A stretch of DNA of 64,000 nt, from positions 120,530-184,529 of the forward strand of contig NZ_KE387154.1 of assembly GCF_000430505.1 (NCBI RefSeq). The letters are read 5' to 3'. Both the position numbers and the translations under genes were made by a program. Below the pieces are notes generated by a model. The model was not told the origin of the DNA. It worked only from the letters and a program-made list of their open reading frames with translations, and did no database searches. The number at the start of each line of letters is the position of its first letter. Within the stretch, counting starts at the first letter, position 1. The DNA is from Eisenibacter elegans DSM 3317 (lineage in GTDB: Bacteria > Bacteroidota > Bacteroidia > Cytophagales > Microscillaceae). Below, piece by piece: positions 8,254 through 16,213 of the stretch.

Positions 8254-9732
8254 ATGCGAAGACCGTTATTGACCCCCAAACGTATCGTGGTGGCCTTATT
8301 GAGTACGCTGAGCGCAGCGCTAATGTGTTGGTTTACATTTTTTATGCTTAGCCTTCCTTATGTTTATGGAGATGAATTGCTCCTGATACGGTTGACCTCT
8401 GTAACCAAAAATATCATTCTCAATTGGCAAGAAAAACCTGACTCTTCACGGTTTCTTTTTGTAGATGTAGCTTGGGACAAAGAGCTGATTGACAAGAACG
8501 AAGACCTCATCACCCCGGCCGATACCTTGGTCTTGGCGGCCAATGATACGACCATCATCGCGGCTGATACCCTCTTGACAGACGAGGGCGGGCTACTCAT
8601 CACCCCCGCCGACACTCAAGTCCGCTACAAAGGTGATACGCTTATTACCCCTGCCGATACTTTTGCTGTCCGCATTGGTAATGAAGCCATTACGAGCCGC
8701 TCGAAGCTGATGAAGTTTTTGCGTATTCTAAACCGCAAGCCAGATTTATACAAATTTGTGGTTTGTGACGTGTCCTTTATGGGTGCGTCACCGTATGATG
8801 AGCAGCTCTTGGCCGAAATTGTCAAGGCCAAAAACCTAGTCATCTCCTATCACCGAGATGAAAAAGACAAACCCGAATACCCCGACCTGCCCATTCCTAA
8901 AGAAAAACTCGGGCTGTCTGATATCGAAAAAGTCAGTGATGTAGTCGTCAAATTCAACATCTACCACAATGATTCGCTCAAAGCGACACCCCTGATAATG
9001 TATGAGCAAATTTCTGGAAAAAAGTTTGCGCGAGGGCCTTGGTTTTATCAAATCGGTGGGCAGAATATCTTGACATCCTTTATACTCGATTACCGACTTC
9101 GTGCATATGAATATACCTTTACACCGCGCTACAACAAGGTCTTTTTGGGAGAGCTATTGGCAGCAGTGCCCAGCAACGACGACGACGAACTAGCCACACT
9201 GATGAACGATGACCCAGAGTTGGCCGCTTTTTTGGCAGGCGCTACAGACGCAGATAGCGCAAATACGGCTGATGAAGACGAGAAATATGCATTTATAGAG
9301 GCTCTCATCAAGGATAGGATTATTTTCATTGGCGATTTTCAGCTTGAAAACGACAACGACGTACACCAAACCATCTATGGCACTACCCAAGGACCACTGA
9401 TTTTGGTCAACTCCTTTTTGGCTCTCGAAGCCGGCGACAATATCGTACAGCCTACATTTTTGATCTACCTCTATGTGTGTTTTTGGGTCATCTCTTATTG
9501 GGCGTTGATTACACCCGGCATATATGGTATGTGGTTGCAGCGCATCCTCTCGTTGGGCAAGAAAAAAGAGGTTTCCAACATTGTCTCTATCACTGCCTAC
9601 ATCATCTTGTTTGCTGGAGTTTCGGTAGTGTCTTATGTGTTTTTTGACAAACATATCGGCACACTCATTCTGAGCTTATACATGAATGCGATTGACCGTG
9701 CCAAAAAATGGTGGGCCAAACGATACGCCTAA
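8254..9732 (+). CDS. CHASE2-domain membrane protein lacking an output domain
   Basis: 492 aa, ATG at 8254. One N-terminal membrane helix (about residues 11-36) is followed by a large extracytoplasmic domain. The CHASE2-like landmarks are the strand FLFVDVAWDKELI (about 68-80) and VVCDVSFMGASPYDEQLLAEI (about 169-188, quoted across its length in two parts: VVCDVSFMGASP, YDEQLLAEI). A later IIFIGDF strand is also typical. Two or three C-terminal helices (from about residue 402) end the protein with a short basic tail. Known CHASE2 proteins usually continue into a cyclase, kinase or diguanylate cyclase; none is present here. An insertion at residues 85-136 carries repeated LITPADT units. It follows a FecR-like gene and precedes a TPR gene. 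Confidence 0.75.
   Translation: MRRPLLTPKRIVVALLSTLSAALMCWFTFFMLSLPYVYGDELLLIRLTSVTKNIILNWQEKPDSSRFLFVDVAWDKELIDKNEDLITPADTLVLAANDTTIIAADTLLTDEGGLLITPADTQVRYKGDTLITPADTFAVRIGNEAITSRSKLMKFLRILNRKPDLYKFVVCDVSFMGASPYDEQLLAEIVKAKNLVISYHRDEKDKPEYPDLPIPKEKLGLSDIEKVSDVVVKFNIYHNDSLKATPLIMYEQISGKKFARGPWFYQIGGQNILTSFILDYRLRAYEYTFTPRYNKVFLGELLAAVPSNDDDELATLMNDDPELAAFLAGATDADSANTADEDEKYAFIEALIKDRIIFIGDFQLENDNDVHQTIYGTTQGPLILVNSFLALEAGDNIVQPTFLIYLYVCFWVISYWALITPGIYGMWLQRILSLGKKKEVSNIVSITAYIILFAGVSVVSYVFFDKHIGTLILSLYMNAIDRAKKWWAKRYA
8506..8661 (+). repeat. Coding repeat LITPADT within the CHASE2 domain
   Basis: The heptapeptide LITPADT occurs at about residues 85-91, 115-121 and 130-136, with a degenerate IIAADT at 101-106. 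The three DNA copies use different codons, so the repeat is old or kept at protein level rather than a fresh duplication. Confidence 0.8.
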
Positions 9733-9741
9733 GCACTTGTT

Positions 9742-9844
9742 TATACCCAATCACAATTGGTTTGGGAAATTTGCGCACTGAAAATCCTTGATAATCAAGG
9801 AATCAAATCCTGCAAATCTCCAAATCTTGTGAATCTTGGCATAA
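9742..9844 (+). repeat. Dispersed intergenic repeat, family 1, copy B
   Basis: The best-preserved copy, starting 10 bp after the CHASE2 stop codon. It begins TATACCCAATCACAATTGG, whose CCAAT/ATTGG arms can pair. It also contains the perfect inverted repeat CCTTGAT-A-ATCAAGG (9786-9800) and ends GAATCTTGGCATA. It is in the same orientation as copy A, bracketing the CHASE2 gene. Confidence 0.85.
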
Positions 9845-10079
9845 TAACCAAAAAGCAGCGTTTCGGTTTCGATGAAACACATTTTATACAATCACTAAGG
9901 ATACTTTGCATATAAGTCCTTCGGCTTGAAGGCGAAGCCAATGGCAGCATCAGCCCTTGTCCCGAGTTTTTTGAGGAAGCAAAGAAAAAATGAACCTATT
10001 CTGATAGGCAATCCGTACAAATAGCGTAGCGTAACTTATACAACGCTGATCAGTTCATCAAAATAAATACACACCTATT
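9845..10079. other. Intergenic, no gene seen
   Basis: The 235 bp left between repeat copy B and the TPR gene. It contains a small hairpin (CTTCG-gcttgaagg-CGAAG, around 9930-9950). I see no open frame, promoter or terminator worth calling. Confidence 0.4.
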
Positions 10080-10904
10080 ATGCATATGCAAAGAATAATG
10101 TTGTTTTTCGTTTGCTTTAGTTTCCTAACACTAGCCGCTCAGGCTCAAGAGGAAGAAACAATGCTTCGAGAGGGTCTGGCGCTAATCAACCAAGGTAAAT
10201 ACCAAGAAAGTATCCGCAAGAATGAAGAGGTAATCAAAAAATACCCCAAAAGCCACGTTGCTTTCAACAACATCGGCTTGGCTTATTACTACTTAGATGA
10301 GATGGATAAGTCTATTGATTTTTTGAAAAAATCTATTGCTGTCAATGCTGATTATGGCTTGGCACACGCCAACTTGTCTAAGATGCTGTTTTTGGAAGAC
10401 CGCTACGAAGAGAGTCTCAAACACGCCAACCGCTCTATTCAAATTGGCGGCTCACAATCAGATTTGGCGCTTTATGTCAAAGGACGCATCTTGCTTGACC
10501 AAGGCAATGCAGAAGCCGCCATTGAAATGTTTAAAGATGCTATCAAAATAGATGGAGAATACAGAGATGCCTATTTTTGGCGTGGCTATGCCTATGTGTC
10601 GCTTCAGAAATATGAGATGGCCATCTTGGACTATGACAGGGTAGTACGCCTTGACCCTAATCATTCTATGACCTACAACAACAGAGGGTACTGCTATATG
10701 GAAGGACCTCAAAATTATGATCGAGCGATGTCTGATTTTAACAAGGCTTTAGAGCTAGATCCAGACAATCATCAGGCGGTCAACAACAGAGCTTTTATAC
10801 TGCACGAACAAGGCAAAAAAGAAGAAGCTTGTAAAGAATGGCAACGCGCTATCAAAATGGGCAATAAAAACGCCCAAAACCTGTACAACGATTATTGTAA
10901 CTAA
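10080..10904 (+). CDS. Secreted TPR-repeat protein
   Basis: 274 aa. Two start codons are possible, ATG 10080 or ATG 10086; either leaves the signal peptide MQRIMLFFVCFSFLTLAAQ with a cut near AQAQ. Almost the whole mature protein is tetratricopeptide repeats, about seven of them, for example AFNNIGLAYYYLDEMDKSID, AYFWRGYAYVSLQKYEMAI and TYNNRGYCYMEG. This is an exported protein-protein interaction scaffold with no catalytic motif. It follows the FecR-like/CHASE2 pair on the same strand after 347 bp. A common function with them is possible but unproven, and a separate promoter is likely. Confidence 0.85.
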   Translation: MHMQRIMLFFVCFSFLTLAAQAQEEETMLREGLALINQGKYQESIRKNEEVIKKYPKSHVAFNNIGLAYYYLDEMDKSIDFLKKSIAVNADYGLAHANLSKMLFLEDRYEESLKHANRSIQIGGSQSDLALYVKGRILLDQGNAEAAIEMFKDAIKIDGEYRDAYFWRGYAYVSLQKYEMAILDYDRVVRLDPNHSMTYNNRGYCYMEGPQNYDRAMSDFNKALELDPDNHQAVNNRAFILHEQGKKEEACKEWQRAIKMGNKNAQNLYNDYCN

Positions 10905-10926
10905 CACCATACAACTAACCAGAAGC

Positions 10927-10961
10927 CCTCAAGCGCCCACCAGCCTTGGGGGCTTTTGAGG
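10927..10961. terminator. Hairpin between convergent TPR and panC genes
   Basis: CCTCAA (10927-10932) pairs with TTGAGG (10956-10961), with a GC-rich inner pairing between GCGCCC and GGGGGC. It fills the 57-bp gap between the two stop codons. There is no strong T-run, so termination is only plausible. Confidence 0.4.
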
Positions 10962-11813
10962 TTATAGTTCCCACAGATTGTCTATCAGCCGCACCCCCTC
11001 AAGGTAGGCCGCAATACAGACAATGACCTCTTTGGGGTTAGCTACCCCCCCCAAGACGGGCTGTAGGGTGAGGGTATCTACTACAGACAAATACTCTACT
11101 TGAATCGCCGGCTCTTGTGCCAACAATTGGTGGGCTTGGGCTGTGGCTAATGCTGCTGTATGGCCTTGTGCCAATTGTTGCGCAACAAGCTGAAGAGCCT
11201 GATACAACAAGGGCGCTTGTGTGTTGCGCGCTAAAGCAGAGAGGCGGGTGTTGCGCGAAGACAAAGCCAGCCCACTACTCTCCCTGACAGTAGGGCAAAA
11301 ACGCAATGTGATGGGAAAACTCAAATCTTTGACCAACTGCCTGATAATCAAGCACTGTTGGAAATCCTTTTGCCCAAAATAGGCTCTATGGGGCATCACC
11401 GCATGGAAAAGCTTGGACACCACCACCCCTACACCACTGAAATGCCCGGGGCGAAAAGCCCCCTCCAACACATCGTCTAGCCCCTCAAACTGCATCCCTA
11501 TCCGTGGCTGCGCCGGATACATATCGACCTCCGTAGGACAAAAAAGCACATGACAGCCAACCTGCTCTAAAAGCACTTGGTCTTGGGACAAGGTTCTTGG
11601 ATATTTCGCTAAATCTTGCGCATTGTTAAACTGAATTGGGTTGACAAAAATACTCACCACCACTCGGTCGTTTTCGGCTAGCGCCTGCCGTACCAAGGCC
11701 AAATGCCCCTCATGTAAGGCCCCCATTGTAGGGACTAATCCGACGGACAAACCCTCCATATAATACGACCTAACTAACTGATTGATAAGGGGTATAGAAG
11801 TGATAAGCTGCAT
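10962..11813 (-). CDS. panC: Pantoate--beta-alanine ligase
   Basis: 283 aa, ATG at 11811-11813. Joins pantoate and beta-alanine with ATP to make pantothenate, the vitamin B5 precursor of coenzyme A; cytosolic. Signature motifs: the HIGH-type VPTMGALHEGHLALV (about residues 27-41), FVNPIQFN, PGHFSGVGVVV, YFGQKDFQQ and the C-terminal SSRNTRL (KMSKS equivalent). Full length for the family. It is divergent from the GT5-like gene; the pair panC / GT5 half-synthase followed by DUF4270 and glmS is an order I recognise from other Bacteroidota. Confidence 0.96.
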   Translation of the reverse strand: MQLITSIPLINQLVRSYYMEGLSVGLVPTMGALHEGHLALVRQALAENDRVVVSIFVNPIQFNNAQDLAKYPRTLSQDQVLLEQVGCHVLFCPTEVDMYPAQPRIGMQFEGLDDVLEGAFRPGHFSGVGVVVSKLFHAVMPHRAYFGQKDFQQCLIIRQLVKDLSFPITLRFCPTVRESSGLALSSRNTRLSALARNTQAPLLYQALQLVAQQLAQGHTAALATAQAHQLLAQEPAIQVEYLSVVDTLTLQPVLGGVANPKEVIVCIAAYLEGVRLIDNLWEL

Positions 11814-11874
11814 AGTTTAACGAAGAGTAACATCTAGTCTAAGCTGCAATAATACGTAGCCTTTGCAAGCAAAC

Positions 11875-11906
11875 CTTGAGATTGCGCGTTTTTTTTCGTA
11901 ATTTTG
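11875..11906 (+). promoter_or_regulatory. Probable promoter of the GT5-like / DUF4270 / glmS genes
   Basis: CTTG (11875-11878), a 20-nt spacer and TAATTTTG (11899-11906) fit the Bacteroidota consensus. They lie 45 bp before the ATG at 11951. Confidence 0.65.
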
Positions 11907-11950
11907 CAAATCGTTTGTTTGTTCGTGTTTCAGATAACAAAGAAAGAAAA

Positions 11951-12769
11951 ATGCAAAAACTTCGAATTCTGTACGTGGCCAGTGAAATCAACCCTTTTCT
12001 CAAAACTTCTTATGTGGCTGATTTCGTACGTCAATTGCCTCAGGCAATGCAAGAGCGCGGAATGGAGATTAGAATCTTAGTCCCGCGCTTTGGTCTTATT
12101 AATGAGCGTAAGAACCGACTTCATGAGGTTGTGCGCCTGTCAGGAATCAATATCGCCGTCGGAGACGAAGAAAAGCCGCTCATCATCAAGGTAGCCTCTA
12201 TCCCCAATGCCAAGCTCCAAGTCTATTTCATAGACAATGAAGACTACTTCCAGCGCCGCTCTATGTTCTTAGATGAACAAGACAAGTTTTATGAAGACAA
12301 CGACGAGCGGGCCATCTTCTTTTGCAAGGGAGTAATGGAAACTGTTAAGAAATTGGGCTGGGCACCCGATGTGATTCACTGCAATGACTGGATTACGAGC
12401 CTGATTCCGATTTATCTGAAAACAACTTATCAAAATGACCCCATATTTAAGAATACAAAGTCTATATTTGCAATCTATAACAATTACTTCCAGCATCAGT
12501 TCAACGAGGATTTCATCCAAAAAGTAAAGATGGCCGATATAGATGACAAAATGCTTTCGCCACTCAAAAATGCTAACTTTGAATCGTTGATCAAGATAGG
12601 AATCAAGTATGCTGATACCGTCATTCGTGCCGAAGAAGCATACAGCGATATCCTAAGCCGACTGCTGGAGGAGCATCAAGTAGATAACATCAGTGCATTC
12701 CCTTCTAACAATGGCGACTTTTCAGAGTATTATTACCAATTTTATAATGAACTTGCAGGTGTTGCATAA
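11951..12769 (+). CDS. Glycogen/starch synthase-like protein, N-terminal GT5 domain only
   Basis: 272 aa, ATG at 11951 (MQKLRILYVASEINPF). The start and the motif sequence RILYVASEINPFLKTSYVA, LPQAMQERGMEIRILVPRF, and PDVIHCNDWITSLIPIYL match the N-terminal Rossmann domain of GT5 glycogen synthases. Full synthases are about 480 residues; the C-terminal nucleotide-sugar-binding half is absent, and the donor-binding KTGGL near the N-terminus reads KTSYV. ADP-glucose synthase activity is therefore doubtful. Such half-length proteins are common in Bacteroidota and usually annotated as glycogen/starch synthase. The 3' end overlaps the DUF4270 gene by 23 bp, so the two are translationally linked. 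Confidence 0.8.
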   Translation: MQKLRILYVASEINPFLKTSYVADFVRQLPQAMQERGMEIRILVPRFGLINERKNRLHEVVRLSGINIAVGDEEKPLIIKVASIPNAKLQVYFIDNEDYFQRRSMFLDEQDKFYEDNDERAIFFCKGVMETVKKLGWAPDVIHCNDWITSLIPIYLKTTYQNDPIFKNTKSIFAIYNNYFQHQFNEDFIQKVKMADIDDKMLSPLKNANFESLIKIGIKYADTVIRAEEAYSDILSRLLEEHQVDNISAFPSNNGDFSEYYYQFYNELAGVA

Positions 12770-14123
12770 ACCATTCTTCCATCGAGCGCTTAGCCTTGGG
12801 CTAAGTGCTTTTCTCTTATTCTTAACCGCTTGTCAACAGCCCAATGAAGTAGGGCTGGGCCTCATATCTGATGGCGATATACGCCTGATTTATGTCGACA
12901 CCCTGACACTGAGGACAAGTACTGTATTGCTAGATAGTATCAATACCAGCAACCCCAACCTGCTGTTGAGCGGAGCCTATACTGACCCAGAGTTTGGCCG
13001 CATCCGAGCTACCAGTTATATCAGCTACATAGGGGCTACAGTAACGGCAGCCCAGATATTGCCCACAGAGGCGATCTTGGACTCTCTGGCAATAGACTTT
13101 AGCTTTGCGTATTTCTATGGCGACTCGTCGCAAACACAACGCCTAGAAGCACACGTACTGAACCAGCCCTTGGCCATATCTAAAGAATACTACAACTTTT
13201 CGAGTGTTCCGTTTGCCGCCCAAGCCCTTGGCAGTACAACCATCACCCCCTCTACCCTGACACGCACAGTAGGAAACGTACGAGGCTCTAATGTCCGTAT
13301 TCGTATTGATTCGCCTGACTTATTGGCGCGCCTAGGCAATATCTCGCGTGGTGTCAACCCCATTCCAAAGGCTGATATTGACAATATCTTGCCCGGCATT
13401 GCTTTGGTAAGCGAAGACAACAGCCAAGCCGTATTGGGCTTTGATGTAGCAGGCTCAGGAATTACGATTTTCTATCATCTTCCTTCTGATACCTTGGGGC
13501 AAACTGCACGCGAGTTTATCGCCATTTCGGCCTATGGCCTAGCATCCTTCAATCAGATTCAGAGCAACCGCGCCGGTACTCCTTTGGCTTCTTTGAGCAG
13601 CCAAACGCCACTTCCCAATACTGCCTATATCCAAAATGGGCTAGGCATCGCTACAAAAATAGAAATTCCTTATCTCAACGCATTGAAAGAAGGCAACTCT
13701 CGTTTGGCTATTAACCGTGCGGAGTTGATCATCTTCCCCGAACCCAACAACAGTGTTTTTGCCCCCAATAGTACCTTGGGGCTCTATTTTCTAACTCCTG
13801 AGCACCGCCCTGTCCGTACGAGGCTTTTCCGTGAACGTGCATTTCAGGAAGAAGGGCGCGACCTCAATAGCAACACCTTCCCCCTAAGGCTCTCTCTAAG
13901 TAGCAATAGCCGTACATACAGAGCGCTAATATCGAGCACCTTGCAAAGAATGCAGCAGAATGAAAACATCAGTTTTCTGATAGGGTCTAGCTTTTATTTT
14001 GTTTCCGAAGATGATGCAGACAACCCCATTTCCAATGCAAACGTAAACAGAATGAAACTGAGCATTACGCCTAATAGTACCCGTCGTATGCGTTTGGAAT
14101 TGTATTATACCTTAGTCAAGTAA
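12747..14123 (+). CDS. DUF4270-family lipoprotein
   Basis: 458 aa, ATG at 12747 (MNLQVLHKPFF), overlapping the previous gene. A lipoprotein signal peptide, LSLGLSAFLLFLTAC, places Cys at about residue 29, followed by QQPNEVGLGL. The body is beta-rich, with stretches such as LLSGAYTDPEFGRIRATSY and YRALISSTLQRMQ typical of DUF4270 (a large outer-membrane or surface lipoprotein family of Bacteroidota of unknown function). No catalytic motif is seen. The order GT5-like / DUF4270 / glmS suggests a role connected with envelope or polysaccharide metabolism, which is inference. Confidence 0.85.
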   Translation: MNLQVLHKPFFHRALSLGLSAFLLFLTACQQPNEVGLGLISDGDIRLIYVDTLTLRTSTVLLDSINTSNPNLLLSGAYTDPEFGRIRATSYISYIGATVTAAQILPTEAILDSLAIDFSFAYFYGDSSQTQRLEAHVLNQPLAISKEYYNFSSVPFAAQALGSTTITPSTLTRTVGNVRGSNVRIRIDSPDLLARLGNISRGVNPIPKADIDNILPGIALVSEDNSQAVLGFDVAGSGITIFYHLPSDTLGQTAREFIAISAYGLASFNQIQSNRAGTPLASLSSQTPLPNTAYIQNGLGIATKIEIPYLNALKEGNSRLAINRAELIIFPEPNNSVFAPNSTLGLYFLTPEHRPVRTRLFRERAFQEEGRDLNSNTFPLRLSLSSNSRTYRALISSTLQRMQQNENISFLIGSSFYFVSEDDADNPISNANVNRMKLSITPNSTRRMRLELYYTLVK

Positions 14124-14147
14124 TTTTTACCCAAAACCTTCTTCGAT

Positions 14148-15983
14148 ATGTGTGGAATCATAGCATACAGCGGACACCGCGAAGCTTATCCCGTAATTAT
14201 CAAAGGCTTGAAGCGCCTAGAATATCGTGGCTATGACAGTGCTGGCGTGGCTATCTTTAACCAAGATTTGCAAGTGTATAAGAAAAAGGGTAGGGTTTCA
14301 GACCTTGACGCTTATGCACAAGGGCAAGATTTGCACGGAACCGTCGGGATAGGGCATACCCGATGGGCTACTCACGGAGAGCCAAATGATGTCAATGCAC
14401 ACCCACACTACTCGCAAAGCAAAAACATCGTCTTGATTCATAACGGCATCATCGAAAACTATGCCTCTATCAAGCAAGATTTGCTCAACAAAGGCTATAG
14501 CTTTCATAGCGAAACCGACTCGGAGGTGCTTGTCAACTTTATTGAAGATGTACAGCAAAATGTAGGCTGCTCACTGGTAGAAGCAGTGCGCCTAGCCCTG
14601 CAAAAGGTAGTAGGGGCTTACGCTATCGTGATTATCTCTAAGGATAACCCCGGGCAAATGATTGCTGCGCGCAAAGGCAGCCCTTTGGTGATTGGCATTG
14701 GTGAGAGAGAGTTTTTTGTTGCTTCTGATGCTACACCTATCATCGAATATACCAACGAAGTAGTATACCTCGACGACCAAGAGCTGGCCGTTATTGAAGA
14801 CGGGGAGCTACACATAAAAAGTCTCGACTCAATCGAGAAAACACCCTACATCCACAAGCTTGACCTAGAGCTGGATGCTATCGAGAAGGGTGGTTTTGAG
14901 CATTTTATGCTCAAAGAAATTTTTGAGCAACCCAAGTCTGTCAGCGACAGTATGCGTGGGCGTATCAATTCTACCGAAGGGACTTTATTGCTCGGAGGGC
15001 TGATTGAGTACATCAACCGTTTGGTCAGCGCCGACCGCATCATCATCCTTGGCTGTGGTACCTCTTGGCACGCAGGCCTGGTAGCAGAGTATATTTTTGA
15101 AGAACTAGCACGAGTACCGGTAGAGGTCGAGTATGCCTCGGAATTCCGATACCGCAACCCCATCATTCGTGAAAACGATGTGGTGATAGCCATCTCACAA
15201 TCTGGCGAAACAGCCGACACCTTGGCGGCCATCGAGCTAGCCAAATCCAAAGGAGCCATCATTTTTGGTGTCTGCAATGTAGTAGGAGCATCTATCCCAC
15301 GTGTAACCCATGCTGGCGCTTATATCCACGCCGGCCCTGAGATAGGTGTAGCCAGTACGAAGGCCTTCACCGGCCAACTGTCTATCTTGATGATGATGGC
15401 CTTGATGATTGCGCATCGCAAAGGCACCATCACCGAAAGCCGTTACCGAAAACTACTCGTAGAGTTGGAGCAAATTCCTGCCAAAATAGAACAATGCCTT
15501 GCGCTCAACGCGCAAACACAATACATTGCAGAGGTGTTCAAAGATGTTCGTAACTTCTTGTACCTTGGCCGAGGTTATAACTTCCCCGTAGCGCTTGAAG
15601 GAGCTTTGAAGCTGAAGGAAATTTCTTATATCCACGCAGAGGGCTATCCGGCGGCGGAGATGAAGCACGGACCTATTGCTTTGATTGATGAAGAAATGCC
15701 AGTGGTATTCATTGCCCCACACGATAGCAGTTATGAAAAAATTGTCTCCAATATTCAAGAAGTAAAGGCACGCAAAGGACGCGTAATTGCCATCGTCAAC
15801 GAAGGTGATACGGTCATCAAAAACTTGGTAGACTTCAGCATCGAAATCCCTTATACTAGCGAAGAGCTTACGCCGCTTTTGTCGGTGATTCCTTTGCAGC
15901 TATTGGCTTACCATATTGCGGTGATGCGTGGTTGTGATGTAGACCGCCCCCGCAACTTGGCCAAGTCTGTAACGGTAGAATAA
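14148..15983 (+). CDS. glmS: Glutamine--fructose-6-phosphate aminotransferase (isomerizing)
   Basis: 611 aa, ATG at 14148. Makes glucosamine-6-phosphate from fructose-6-phosphate and glutamine, the first committed step to UDP-GlcNAc for peptidoglycan and LPS. It starts MCGIIAYSGHREA, so Cys2 becomes the N-terminal glutaminase nucleophile. GHTRWATHGEPN and HNGIIEN follow in the glutaminase domain (about 1-240). Two SIS domains carry CGTSWHAG, SQSGETADTLAA and YLGRGYNFPVALEGALKLKE (split here as YLGRGYNFP, VALEGALKLKE). The C-terminus DRPRNLAKSVTVE is the canonical loop. It is 24 bp after the DUF4270 gene and ends at a terminator. No glmS ribozyme is visible upstream. Confidence 0.98.
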   Translation: MCGIIAYSGHREAYPVIIKGLKRLEYRGYDSAGVAIFNQDLQVYKKKGRVSDLDAYAQGQDLHGTVGIGHTRWATHGEPNDVNAHPHYSQSKNIVLIHNGIIENYASIKQDLLNKGYSFHSETDSEVLVNFIEDVQQNVGCSLVEAVRLALQKVVGAYAIVIISKDNPGQMIAARKGSPLVIGIGEREFFVASDATPIIEYTNEVVYLDDQELAVIEDGELHIKSLDSIEKTPYIHKLDLELDAIEKGGFEHFMLKEIFEQPKSVSDSMRGRINSTEGTLLLGGLIEYINRLVSADRIIILGCGTSWHAGLVAEYIFEELARVPVEVEYASEFRYRNPIIRENDVVIAISQSGETADTLAAIELAKSKGAIIFGVCNVVGASIPRVTHAGAYIHAGPEIGVASTKAFTGQLSILMMMALMIAHRKGTITESRYRKLLVELEQIPAKIEQCLALNAQTQYIAEVFKDVRNFLYLGRGYNFPVALEGALKLKEISYIHAEGYPAAEMKHGPIALIDEEMPVVFIAPHDSSYEKIVSNIQEVKARKGRVIAIVNEGDTVIKNLVDFSIEIPYTSEELTPLLSVIPLQLLAYHIAVMRGCDVDRPRNLAKSVTVE

Positions 15984-16018
15984 AGGCGAAGTATTGCTGA
16001 TTGAATAATTTGATATAG

Positions 16019-16050
16019 GCCATCCACGTTTTTCCCGGGGTGGCTTTTTT
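16019..16050 (+). terminator. Terminator after glmS
   Basis: GCCATCC (16019-16025) pairs with GGGTGGC (16038-16044), with one G-T pair, then TTTTTT. Confidence 0.8.
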
Positions 16051-16153
16051 ATGGTTTTGCTACAAGCTTGATGCAAATCCTTGGCAACAGATTCTCCTAT
16101 GAGGACACAGGTACAGACGAGGACACGTTTGGCTTTTGTGGATAATCGATGTA

Positions 16154-16199
16154 TAAAAAAATGAGCCACTCCAAAGCTTCGGAGTAGCTCATTTTTTTA
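16154..16199 (-). terminator. Strong hairpin terminator after the SDR gene
   Basis: AAAAAATGAGC...ACTCC / GGAGT.GCTCATTTTTT (stem arms about 16155-16175 and 16181-16197) is flanked by A- and T-runs on both sides. It can act in both directions and lies 15 bp beyond the SDR stop codon on the minus strand. Confidence 0.8.
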
Positions 16200-16213
16200 T
16201 TTAATGCAAGATT

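Noticed and set aside
8053-9844. Direct copies of the family 1 repeat flanking the CHASE2 gene as a transposon or CRISPR-like array
   Set aside because: Same family copies occur singly and inverted elsewhere, spacing is irregular, and there is no transposase or cas gene.
14124-14147. glmS ribozyme
   Set aside because: Only 24 bp separate the DUF4270 stop from glmS, too short for the ribozyme.
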